The translations under genes were made by a program, and so were the position numbers. DNA of 20,919 nucleotides from HGM04593 sp045661205. GTDB taxonomy: Bacteria; Bacteroidota; Bacteroidia; Bacteroidales; Bacteroidaceae. This document shows positions 13,873 to 20,919 of the stretch, piece by piece; position 1 is the first letter of the stretch; each line of letters begins with the position of its first letter. The DNA is taken from contig JAZRFE010000048.1 in the NCBI GenBank assembly GCA_045661205.1, positions 1 to 20,919 of the forward strand, written 5' to 3'. The notes beneath the pieces are model-generated. The model was not told the origin of the DNA, searched no databases, and saw only the letters and a list, made by a program, of their open reading frames with translations.

Positions 13873-15225
13873 CTATTTTCGGTTTAATAAGGCCTCTACC
13901 AACTCTTTTAGAGTCTTTGATGTATCTGATAGGTCTTTTGAATCAAACTTTAATAGGCCATATTCTTTATTTGCAATAACAGGCTTAGTATACAACTGCT
14001 CTACAGTGGATATCAATAGTTTCCGCTTATCCTCGTCTTCCTTTTCTGGCATTTGCTCAAGATATGCCGTTAATGTCACAGCGACACTCTCTCTAAAGGC
14101 ATACTCTTCCATTAGATTACGCTCTTTTTGATATTGAGAAATAGAGAATCCCAATAGGAAAAATAACGGAGAGGATTTAATTCCATTGATTAATATGTCT
14201 GCCCATTCACTACCAGTATCTGCACTAAGCCAAAAAAATACAGCACAGACCCAACCAATTGCTAATGCTGAAATAATCACGCTAGTCCAGAACCACTTTG
14301 TGATTTGCGTTGATAGGTCTTCCTTTCTTTTGTTGAAACTATGACTCAATGTACCATCAGCTATATAACCCATCATTTTGCGTACTTCCTCTGCATTGTT
14401 TGATACACTTTCATAATCCAAAGTGATTCTTGAAATCTTAGATTCTGCATCTGTATTGAAATCTTCAAGGGCTTTTTTAGATTGAGAAATAACTTCATCA
14501 TTGATGTTTAGCTGCTCTTTTGCTTTGTCGAATGCAGATGTTAATGCAGTTACAATATTGTTGGCTTTCCCATTCAATGTCTCTATTGCTGTTTGAGCCG
14601 ATGTCGCATTTTGTTGGGCACCTTTGATCTTTTCCAATATAACATTTGACTCTGATTGATTATTTTTCAGGGTCTCTAATTCTTGCCTCTTAGTATTAAT
14701 AAGTTTTTCGATCTCAGATTTTTTCGTTTCTAATTCATCAATTAGCAACTTAACTTTATCTTCCCGTGCATCTATGTGAGTCATTGTAAGTTCTGCTCGT
14801 TGCTCTAATGTCTTTAGAGAAGATTCACGAATACCTAATTCAATCCTTTTAGGTTGATCCCAGAAACCGCATCTCATTTCAAAATACACAAGAGATTTGA
14901 CCTGGGTAGCAGCCTGCTCATATGCTGCTGATTTAAAGTTATTCGTAAAGTTTACAATAACATTGCGCAATGTTATATTACCATATATGAGCATTGGGAT
15001 ATTGTCACTTGGAATAACTTGCCAATTGCCATTGTCAAGAAATTCTTTTAACTGAACAATAGCCCTCTTTGCCATTGCAAATAACTCGTCAATTGAGTAG
15101 TCTGCAATAACAATACTATCAAATGTTGCGGTATCTTTATATTTATTCTTAAATGGAGTTTCAAAATCTGCTTTTTCAAACTCTACAATTGCATCAAGAA
15201 TACTTTGTCTCTGGTTAGCGTTCAT
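13873..15225 (-). CDS. Coiled-coil protein with a transmembrane hairpin, linked to a type III R-M operon; function unknown
   Basis: This 450-residue protein is not recognised. Residues 1-130 look like a mixed soluble domain. About 135-300 are strongly heptad-like (long runs such as LLIDELETKKSEIEKLINTKRQELETLKNNQ), predicting a coiled coil. A clear membrane segment lies at about 311-333 (WFWTSVIISALAIGWVCAVFFWL) and a weaker one at about 344-363 after a short charged loop. A cytosolic tail follows with the well-formed helix YQKERNLMEEYAFRESVAVTLTAYLEQM. It starts 11 bases after the mod stop and ends before a strong terminator, so it is an integral fourth gene of the operon. A role as a membrane-acting effector or tether in phage defence is only an inference. 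Confidence 0.85.
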   Translation of the reverse strand: MNANQRQSILDAIVEFEKADFETPFKNKYKDTATFDSIVIADYSIDELFAMAKRAIVQLKEFLDNGNWQVIPSDNIPMLIYGNITLRNVIVNFTNNFKSAAYEQAATQVKSLVYFEMRCGFWDQPKRIELGIRESSLKTLEQRAELTMTHIDAREDKVKLLIDELETKKSEIEKLINTKRQELETLKNNQSESNVILEKIKGAQQNATSAQTAIETLNGKANNIVTALTSAFDKAKEQLNINDEVISQSKKALEDFNTDAESKISRITLDYESVSNNAEEVRKMMGYIADGTLSHSFNKRKEDLSTQITKWFWTSVIISALAIGWVCAVFFWLSADTGSEWADILINGIKSSPLFFLLGFSISQYQKERNLMEEYAFRESVAVTLTAYLEQMPEKEDEDKRKLLISTVEQLYTKPVIANKEYGLLKFDSKDLSDTSKTLKELVEALLNRK

Positions 15226-15236
15226 ATTTCAACAAG

Positions 15237-17099
15237 TTATTGTATAATATATACTGTTTCGTCGCCACATATGTTACGAATTTTCATGCGCAATGGGCGT
15301 TTAGTGCTATAGATGCATGCATCCCAAAACTCACCAGTCTTTAAACCATTCTTGATAACATAGCCTAGTTTGTCAATCTTGATTTCGCTATCACTGCGCC
15401 ATGGCGTATTAGGATCAGCACTCGTACAATCTAAACTTACCCATTCAATAGTTTCTAAACCCTCATCACTTATCTTGATTGATTCTAACTCTTTCCCTTT
15501 TTTGAGGGCTTGTTGCTGTCCTTTTTGATTGCATTCGTCTATTTTTCGCAATACACGGTCGCTATGGAAAGATTTGATAACAACCTTCCAACCTCCTAAT
15601 GAAGTGTTGTGAGTTTCGCAAACTTCCCATTCGGCTTCATCTTCGACTACAACATTATCTAACACTTGTTTTAAATCGCGCAGTTCAATTTCAATAGTAG
15701 TTAATGTATTTTGCTCTTTTATAAATTGCTCTATTTCCTGTCTATCTATGATGTCAATATAATACACAATTACGCGTTTGGTATCATCAGGCAAATCTGG
15801 CATCGCTTCGCGAATAATTCGATTCATCAGTGGTTTATCTAACAAACGTGTCGTGTTATCCATCAAGTTTGGTAAATAAACAGGCATCATTCCATGCTTG
15901 GTATCGACGATGCTACCTTCCCAGAATTTGTCCAATGCATCTTCGTTGCGTAAACCAGGGATGAGCGATTTCAGTTTGTCCATTGTTTGGACTGGATTGC
16001 GATATAGCGAAACACCGTCTTTAATCTCCAATACTTCAAATTCTGCTTCGTTGGCGATCAATCTATCTCTAACTGTTTGAATACTATTGATACCAATGTC
16101 ATTATGAATAAAGTTGCGTTTTAATTTATGCGCAACTGCTGCCGTTACGCCACTACCACCGAAGAAATCGGCAACCACCATACCTTCATTACTGCTCGCT
16201 TTTATAATGCGTTCTAACAATTTTTCCGATTTCTGTGTAGCGTAGTCTACAATTTCTCCTGGATATCTTGCAGCTCTTTGTATATCTATCCACCAATCTT
16301 CTGGCACTTTCCCATTTTCATTAAGTACTATCGTGTTAAAATCCATCCCACCTCTGCCAATAACATTTCTATTTGCTCTATCAAGACTTCCTTCTGCATA
16401 AGGGATTCTGATATCTTCTTTGTTAAAGACATATGTATCACTCATCGAATACCTACAAATTGTATCGTGTTTCTTGGGGAAATCTAATCCAACATTAGAA
16501 ACAGCTGTATAACACCAAATAATTTCATTTCTAAAATTATCCTCTCCAAAGATCTCATCCATTAAAATTTTTACATAGTGAACGATATGCCAATCCAAAT
16601 GCACATAGATACTTGCAGTATCACTCATTACAGATTTAATAGCCATTAAGTTTTCGTACATCCAATTGAGGTAACGCTCTTTATCCCAAACGTCACCATA
16701 CATCTTTTCCTCAAAGGCTTTGAGATCTTCTATATCTAATTCAGTTTCTGCTTGTGCAATAGCTTTCGCCACCAATGGATTGCGACGGATATACACTTTC
16801 TTGGCATAGTCCGCACCTGAAGCAAAAGGAGGATCAATATACACTAAATCTACTTGTATCCCATGCTCTTTGAGATAGGCACATGCTGAGAGACATTCAC
16901 CACGAATGATTTTATTCTTCGGATTCTCTCCAACCCGCTCTACCGTTTCCATTTCGTAAAGTGGCATACCTCGTTCAATGCGTTCAATAACTTGGTCGTT
17001 GTCACGGTAACGCAATATACGCTTTGTACGTACAAAGTTGTCTAAGATTGCTTGTCCTTCCAGTGTGTTTGGAAAGTAGGGAACATATTTTACAGCCAT
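15237..17099 (-). CDS. Type III restriction-modification system DNA methyltransferase (Mod)
   Basis: This 620-residue beta-class amino-methyltransferase has motif IV at 89-92 (YIDPPF) ahead of the AdoMet-binding motif I at 311-317 (DFFGGSG). The target-recognition region lies between them, and the typical YATQKSEKLLERII stretch (286-299) precedes motif I. This order is the beta class, which makes N6-methyladenine or N4-methylcytosine; type III Mod enzymes make N6-methyladenine. A long C-terminal part (350-620) fits the subunit-contact region of Mod proteins. It sets the target site and protects host DNA. It starts 13 bases after the res stop. The recognition sequence cannot be read from the protein. 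Confidence 0.93.
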   Translation of the reverse strand: MAVKYVPYFPNTLEGQAILDNFVRTKRILRYRDNDQVIERIERGMPLYEMETVERVGENPKNKIIRGECLSACAYLKEHGIQVDLVYIDPPFASGADYAKKVYIRRNPLVAKAIAQAETELDIEDLKAFEEKMYGDVWDKERYLNWMYENLMAIKSVMSDTASIYVHLDWHIVHYVKILMDEIFGEDNFRNEIIWCYTAVSNVGLDFPKKHDTICRYSMSDTYVFNKEDIRIPYAEGSLDRANRNVIGRGGMDFNTIVLNENGKVPEDWWIDIQRAARYPGEIVDYATQKSEKLLERIIKASSNEGMVVADFFGGSGVTAAVAHKLKRNFIHNDIGINSIQTVRDRLIANEAEFEVLEIKDGVSLYRNPVQTMDKLKSLIPGLRNEDALDKFWEGSIVDTKHGMMPVYLPNLMDNTTRLLDKPLMNRIIREAMPDLPDDTKRVIVYYIDIIDRQEIEQFIKEQNTLTTIEIELRDLKQVLDNVVVEDEAEWEVCETHNTSLGGWKVVIKSFHSDRVLRKIDECNQKGQQQALKKGKELESIKISDEGLETIEWVSLDCTSADPNTPWRSDSEIKIDKLGYVIKNGLKTGEFWDACIYSTKRPLRMKIRNICGDETVYIIQ

Positions 17100-17112
17100 A
17101 ATTGTGTATTAT

Positions 17113-19929
17113 TTACAAGTTAAAGAAATCGTTAATTGCCACCAAGGTCTTTTGTCTGCGTTGTTCAGCAGAAAGTGTATCTTCGAGATATAGGAAATTA
17201 AAACGCTTATATCCAAACTGCTCATTGTTCTTGCGCACAAATTCCGTCTCCATAAATTCTCTGCGCTCAGCAAACTTAGCAGCATAACCTTCGCCTTTAG
17301 TTTCAATGATAATGATTTTATCAATCTCATTATTTTCTTTCCTACTGAGCAATAGGAAGTCAGGCACATATTTTCCAATATATTGCCATTGTGTACCGTG
17401 TTTCTTATAGCAGTTGATTTTGAACTCTGTGAGCGTGTCATCACCGTTAAAATAAAGTTCAAGTGCTTTGCCATGAATTAGCGGTAGTATTTCCGTAGAG
17501 AAATAATCTATTTCCAGTTTACTATCAAAACGATATGGCAGATAGTGGTATGTCTGATTACGCTCTGGATAGGGATCGGACTGCGGTTTGAGAGCGGAGA
17601 CATCTATGCCCATTGCTTTCAGTTCCTCAATCTTGGCCATCACTTCTGGTTTTAATTCTTCTTTTGTAGGACGATTATCCCAATTGACAATTTCTTGCAC
17701 CACTTGCTGCGAAGGATAATATTTACCATTATCTTCAATTGGCGAAATCAGCTTCTCTATTTGTAGCAAGGTAGCCTGTTGGGGCACCACTTCTTCTGTT
17801 ACCTGGAAATTACGTAACGGAGCAAAAGCCTGACGTATGAGTGAACGAATACGCTGATGGTCATGTTTAGGCGTCAGTTGATCGTATATAGAACGCAATT
17901 CAAATTCGCAGGTTTTGAGTTGTGTGACCGTTAGGGTGCCGAAGCTCTCTTTGGCAATCTGTTGTAACCACCATTGGAAAGATGGAACTTCCGCGTCATT
18001 TGTCTCCAATTCAAAAGAATCAATGTGTTTACCCTCCATGTCCTGTCGGTGAGCAAGCGAAGGCGCCGATTTGACGACTATAGTATCATCCTGCAAGCGT
18101 GCGTGAGAATCATTTGCCTCATTCACGATAAGAGTTTCATAGCTCACTTTTAGTTGATAGAAGTCAATTGGGGGAACTTGCATACGCTCCATACGTGAGA
18201 CTCTTTCAATAGTTGGTATTGTCAACGGAACTTTTTGGACAAATTCTTGCAATGTGATATTTTGCTGCTGTTTTAATTGTTTATTGAGAGTGTCAGCGTT
18301 GAATTTATTGAGCCAGATAATGGCAGACTCCTTGTTGTCTTTAACCACTTGACGCAAACAACGACATGAAGTCTGCAATACCATATTGGTAGGACATACT
18401 CCTTTTTGTGGCAGTATGACTCCTGTTAGACTTTTACAGTCCCACCCCTCTTTGCCTATCTGAACTAAAAGGATTACTCGGATTTTAGACAGAGAAGTGT
18501 CCAATGAGGCAAATGATGTTTCAGCCCCTTCGGGTTGAGGATATTCTTTATTGCCTCCATGGTACTTTAGAATAGAATCGGCAGGATTCAATCCATACGA
18601 TGAAGCTATCTCAGCAACGAGTGGATAAATCGTTTCTTCTAATGTTTCGATTTGGCCACAATAAATAGCTAGTTTGGCACATGTACCATCAGCGTAAATA
18701 GTATCTTTGTACTTGTTTAAAAACTCTTTGACGCCATTTGTGACAATTATTTGCGTATCATTATCTGCATATTTAACCTCTGGCACTTTGAGAAAATTAC
18801 CAATACCATCTATCAATGGATAATAATATACAACATTAGAAAGGTCGGTATTGCTGATAGAGAACGTGTCGGATAAAGTTACTTTTTCTGCTTTGTCTAA
18901 ATAAGGCGTACCTGAAAAACCAAGCACAGAATTGAATGTATGGTTTTCTGTCCACTTATTGACTACTTGACGCAATTTAATTTCGCCATCAGCAGCGTGG
19001 TGTACTTCATCTATATAAATGGCAAGATTTGGAAGCTTGCCAATTAATTCGCGCAGTTCATTCGCCAACACCACCCTTTTTAGTTCATCATCACTAAATA
19101 AGGAAGTATCTTGATTATCAGCCAAGCGGTCTAAGATTACTTTTTCTGCATTTGTAATAGCGACCAAGCCCATTAAATCTTCTAATGGCTGATGATTGTT
19201 AATCTTTTGAGCATTTGGATTCTTAATACGGTTGCTCTTATTAGCCGTTTTTTGCTCATCAAGGATTTCAAACTTTATCAACCTTTTCAGTTGAGTTGCC
19301 GTTGGTTCTGGAATAATCCATGAAGGATCAAACTCCTTGATGTGCTTTAGACTAGGTATAATAGAAGATTTCAAACCAGACGGAGCCATTACCATAAAGT
19401 TATGTGCAAAACTTTTGTTATCTGGCTCAATTTGTGCAAAATAGAGATCTAAATAGATAAATGCAGCCATCAAATAGGTTTTGCCTGCACCCATAGGAAG
19501 ACTAAATAAATAGTCCGTATATGTAACGTCGTAAAATATCTTTTTGAATATTTCTTCGTAATCTATTTTATCGGCATTTTGTTTAATAAACTGCTCTAAT
19601 TCAGGAGCCAACTGCCTACCACCTTTGTCTTTCAGGCGAGAATATTGAAATAATGCAACAGCAGCTTTATTTGTGCTAAATATGTGGCGTGCTGCTTCTG
19701 TTAATTCAATTTGCTCGATATTCACGTCATTGAAATATCCATTCACAAACAGTTGCCACAATGGTTGATTTTGACAGGCAATTTTTAGAAATAGATATAT
19801 CTTAATTGCTTCAATCTGAGCATCGCGCATCTTGTTCTGCGAATGAATGTATTGAATCAATTCATTGATGGTACAATCAGGAGAGTTATACCATTCATCA
19901 CATTTATTTTGAATTAAATTATAAAACAT
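17113..19929 (-). CDS. Type III restriction endonuclease subunit (Res), helicase-nuclease
   Basis: This 938-residue superfamily 2 ATPase is fused to a nuclease. Walker A is MGAGKT at 146-151, the DExH box is DEVH at 307-310, motif III is SGTP at 339-342, motif V is IGKEGWDC at 491-498, and the arginine motif VI is QTSCRCLRQ at 519-527. The C-terminal nuclease has PD at 856-857 and ETK at 876-878 (PD-(D/E)XK type) flanked by KYVPDFLLL and IIIIETKGEG. All motifs appear intact. It should translocate or slide on DNA together with Mod and cut unmodified phage DNA. It lies 2 bases after the XRE gene stop and 13 bases before mod. The order res-mod is the reverse of the usual mod-res. Confidence 0.93.
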   Translation of the reverse strand: MFYNLIQNKCDEWYNSPDCTINELIQYIHSQNKMRDAQIEAIKIYLFLKIACQNQPLWQLFVNGYFNDVNIEQIELTEAARHIFSTNKAAVALFQYSRLKDKGGRQLAPELEQFIKQNADKIDYEEIFKKIFYDVTYTDYLFSLPMGAGKTYLMAAFIYLDLYFAQIEPDNKSFAHNFMVMAPSGLKSSIIPSLKHIKEFDPSWIIPEPTATQLKRLIKFEILDEQKTANKSNRIKNPNAQKINNHQPLEDLMGLVAITNAEKVILDRLADNQDTSLFSDDELKRVVLANELRELIGKLPNLAIYIDEVHHAADGEIKLRQVVNKWTENHTFNSVLGFSGTPYLDKAEKVTLSDTFSISNTDLSNVVYYYPLIDGIGNFLKVPEVKYADNDTQIIVTNGVKEFLNKYKDTIYADGTCAKLAIYCGQIETLEETIYPLVAEIASSYGLNPADSILKYHGGNKEYPQPEGAETSFASLDTSLSKIRVILLVQIGKEGWDCKSLTGVILPQKGVCPTNMVLQTSCRCLRQVVKDNKESAIIWLNKFNADTLNKQLKQQQNITLQEFVQKVPLTIPTIERVSRMERMQVPPIDFYQLKVSYETLIVNEANDSHARLQDDTIVVKSAPSLAHRQDMEGKHIDSFELETNDAEVPSFQWWLQQIAKESFGTLTVTQLKTCEFELRSIYDQLTPKHDHQRIRSLIRQAFAPLRNFQVTEEVVPQQATLLQIEKLISPIEDNGKYYPSQQVVQEIVNWDNRPTKEELKPEVMAKIEELKAMGIDVSALKPQSDPYPERNQTYHYLPYRFDSKLEIDYFSTEILPLIHGKALELYFNGDDTLTEFKINCYKKHGTQWQYIGKYVPDFLLLSRKENNEIDKIIIIETKGEGYAAKFAERREFMETEFVRKNNEQFGYKRFNFLYLEDTLSAEQRRQKTLVAINDFFNL

Positions 19930-19931
19930 AA

Positions 19932-20123
19932 CTACTCAATTTCTGCTATCAACTCTTTTGGATCCACATTCAATATTTTGGCGATTTCGAAAAGTTGTTC
20001 GAGGCTCGGTTGACGGCGATTGCACGCATAGGCATTGACAATACTGAAGCTCTTGCCAAGTTGTTCGGCAAGCCAAGTCTGTTTAATCCCCTTTGTTTCA
20101 AGGACTTCCTTTATTCTGTTCAT
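19932..20123 (-). CDS. Small XRE-family transcriptional regulator
   Basis: This is a 63-residue single-domain helix-turn-helix protein (MNRIKEVLETKGIKQTWLAEQLGKSFSIVNAY..., closing PSLEQLFEIAKILNVDPKELIAEIE), typical of the Cro/C1 fold. I chose the ATG at 20123; a TTG at 20147 would add eight residues that fall before the family start. It is the first gene of the restriction operon with only 2 bases to res, so it probably works like a controller (C) protein that times or limits restriction by binding its own promoter. This role is inferred from position and size. A weak promoter lies at 20188-20158. Confidence 0.88.
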   Translation of the reverse strand: MNRIKEVLETKGIKQTWLAEQLGKSFSIVNAYACNRRQPSLEQLFEIAKILNVDPKELIAEIE

Positions 20124-20157
20124 ATATATTGTGTTATTTATTCGCAATAATTTGTCA

Positions 20158-20188
20158 TAAAGATATGAAAAATTTTGCTATAATCATA
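20158..20188 (-). promoter_or_regulatory. Candidate promoter of the restriction-modification operon
   Basis: On the minus strand TATG (20188-20185) and TATCTTTA (20165-20158) are 19 bases apart; each differs from the Bacteroidetes consensus by one base. It lies 35 bases before the XRE start codon. Weak elements would suit a tightly controlled restriction operon. Confidence 0.45.
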
Positions 20189-20213
20189 AATTTTGAGGAA
20201 AAACAACGCATTT

Positions 20214-20254
20214 CGGCTAAAACAAAAACGAGAACCCGTGCGAGTTCTCGTTTT
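20214..20254 (-). terminator. Intrinsic terminator after the tandem HTH genes
   Basis: On the minus strand an 11-bp perfect stem (arms 20254-20244 and 20235-20225) is followed by a T-rich run including TTTTTGTTTT counting the stem end. It lies 19 bases past the stop of the gene ending at 20273 and shields the restriction operon from upstream transcription. Confidence 0.85.
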
Positions 20255-20272
20255 GAAGCAGTGTGTAAAATG

Positions 20273-20599
20273 TTATCGTCTGCCGTAAACCGCAGGGAAG
20301 TCCTCGGCGTTGCGGTGGGCGAATGGAGCGACATAGTTTTTCTCCAATGCGGCACGCAGGTCAGACTCCCGGTAGAGCATCTTGCCCGGCAGGGCGACAA
20401 ACGGAATAACGCCGTCATCACGGTATTGTTGCAGGGTGCGTTTAGTGATTTTGAGCATCTGACACACCTCCTCGGTGGTGTAGTAGCGCTCGCCATTCAT
20501 CTGCGGCTTGTAGTGTGTGCGCATTGCACGAATGTAGTCACTCAATGTGCTCAACTCATCGAGCATTGCTCGGCAATTTGTCTCTTGTACTAGTTCCAT
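20273..20599 (-). CDS. Excisionase-like helix-turn-helix protein (HTH_17/MerR superfamily)
   Basis: In this 108-residue protein, residues about 39-88 (YYTTEEVCQMLKITKRTLQQYRDDGVIPFVALPGKMLYRESDLRAALEKN) form the winged-helix DNA-binding fold shared by excisionases and MerR N-termini. A short helical N-terminus precedes it. Such small HTH proteins, commonly in tandem pairs, sit near integrases in Bacteroidetes conjugative and mobilisable elements. There they regulate excision or element genes (family knowledge). It begins 2 bases after the other HTH gene's stop and is followed by an intrinsic terminator, so the pair forms one operon separate from the restriction genes. Confidence 0.85.
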   Translation of the reverse strand: MELVQETNCRAMLDELSTLSDYIRAMRTHYKPQMNGERYYTTEEVCQMLKITKRTLQQYRDDGVIPFVALPGKMLYRESDLRAALEKNYVAPFAHRNAEDFPAVYGRR

Positions 20600-20601
20600 A
20601 A

Positions 20602-20886
20602 CTATTTGTTTATATGTCGTTTGATAAATCTCTCAACCTCACGGCGTTTGTAATAAATCTTGTTGCCAATCATCGTATAGCCAAGAAGGCCTCGCCCACG
20701 ATAACCTTTCAGCTGATGTTTCGACAGACTCAACAGACGAGATAACTCGTCGTTCTCAATCCACTCCGAGCCGATGCTCTCTTGATACAATCTATACTCC
20801 TCACGAATCTCCTGCGATGCGGTGCTGACAGTCGCTACAATCTCATTGTAGAGTTCCTTGTCAATTGCGATGTATTCCATTACCAT
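20602..20886 (-). CDS. Excisionase-like helix-turn-helix protein, tandem partner
   Basis: In this 94-residue protein, the C-terminal half (about 44-92, IENDELSRLLSLSKHQLKGYRGRGLLGYTMIGNKIYYKRREVERFIKRH) is the same winged HTH fold as the next gene, with the usual GLLGY-x-IGNKIYY wing. The N-terminal helical part (YIAIDKELYNEIVATVSTASQEIREEYRLY) is typical of Bacteroidetes element-encoded copies. The start could be ATG 20886 or ATG 20880, since both sit in frame four residues or less from each other. The promoter is at or beyond the right edge. It is probably part of a mobile element that continues outside the window. Confidence 0.85.
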   Translation of the reverse strand: MVMEYIAIDKELYNEIVATVSTASQEIREEYRLYQESIGSEWIENDELSRLLSLSKHQLKGYRGRGLLGYTMIGNKIYYKRREVERFIKRHINK

Positions 20887-20919
20887 AGTCTTTTTTATTT
20901 TAAGAATAGGAGCGTTTTT

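Overview
The window looks like a chromosomal piece of a member of the order Bacteroidales (phylum Bacteroidota). Four lines of evidence support this. The promoters match the Bacteroidetes TTTG-N18/19-TAnnTTTG pattern. Most genes lack Shine-Dalgarno sites. The window holds families typical of gut Bacteroidales (DUF2851, DUF5020, a 330-residue malate dehydrogenase of the Bacteroides kind). The order rpsU - xerC-like - hpf - tRNA-Thr/Tyr/Gly/Thr leads towards an expected tuf gene. I cannot name the genus.

Left part (1-6113, all on the minus strand). Four tRNA genes, Thr(TGT), Tyr(GTA), Gly(TCC) and Thr(GGT), run off the left edge in the order known from the E. coli thrU-tyrU-glyT-thrT-tufB operon. 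Upstream of them are hpf (ribosome hibernation), a XerC/D-like tyrosine recombinase and rpsU (ribosomal protein S21). Then come malate dehydrogenase, the Kdo transferase waaA and glutamyl-tRNA synthetase gltX. Good promoters precede the tRNA cluster, rpsU and gltX, with a -7 box at mdh. A clear terminator ends mdh.

Middle part (6415-13440, plus strand). A membrane 7TM-HD phosphohydrolase of the PgpH type (probable c-di-AMP phosphodiesterase) is followed 7 bases later by a DUF2851 protein with a worn N-terminus. A small AT-rich pair follows: a peptidoglycan-binding fragment of a GH108-type muramidase, and a lipoprotein built from two copies of one domain. Next is a two-gene unit of a DUF5020 outer-membrane protein and an AzgA/PbuG-type purine permease, which together look like a purine uptake route across both membranes.

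Right part (13441-20919) is accessory DNA. It opens with a gene-free stretch rich in strong hairpins (a 26-bp perfect palindrome, two GGTTAGT hairpins and an intrinsic terminator). A tightly packed minus-strand operon follows, read from right to left: small XRE regulator, type III restriction helicase-nuclease (Res), adenine-type methyltransferase (Mod), and a coiled-coil protein with a transmembrane hairpin that I do not recognise. At the right edge are two tandem excisionase-like HTH genes typical of Bacteroidetes mobile elements. The best candidate for something undescribed is the unknown membrane coiled-coil protein tied to the restriction-modification operon.
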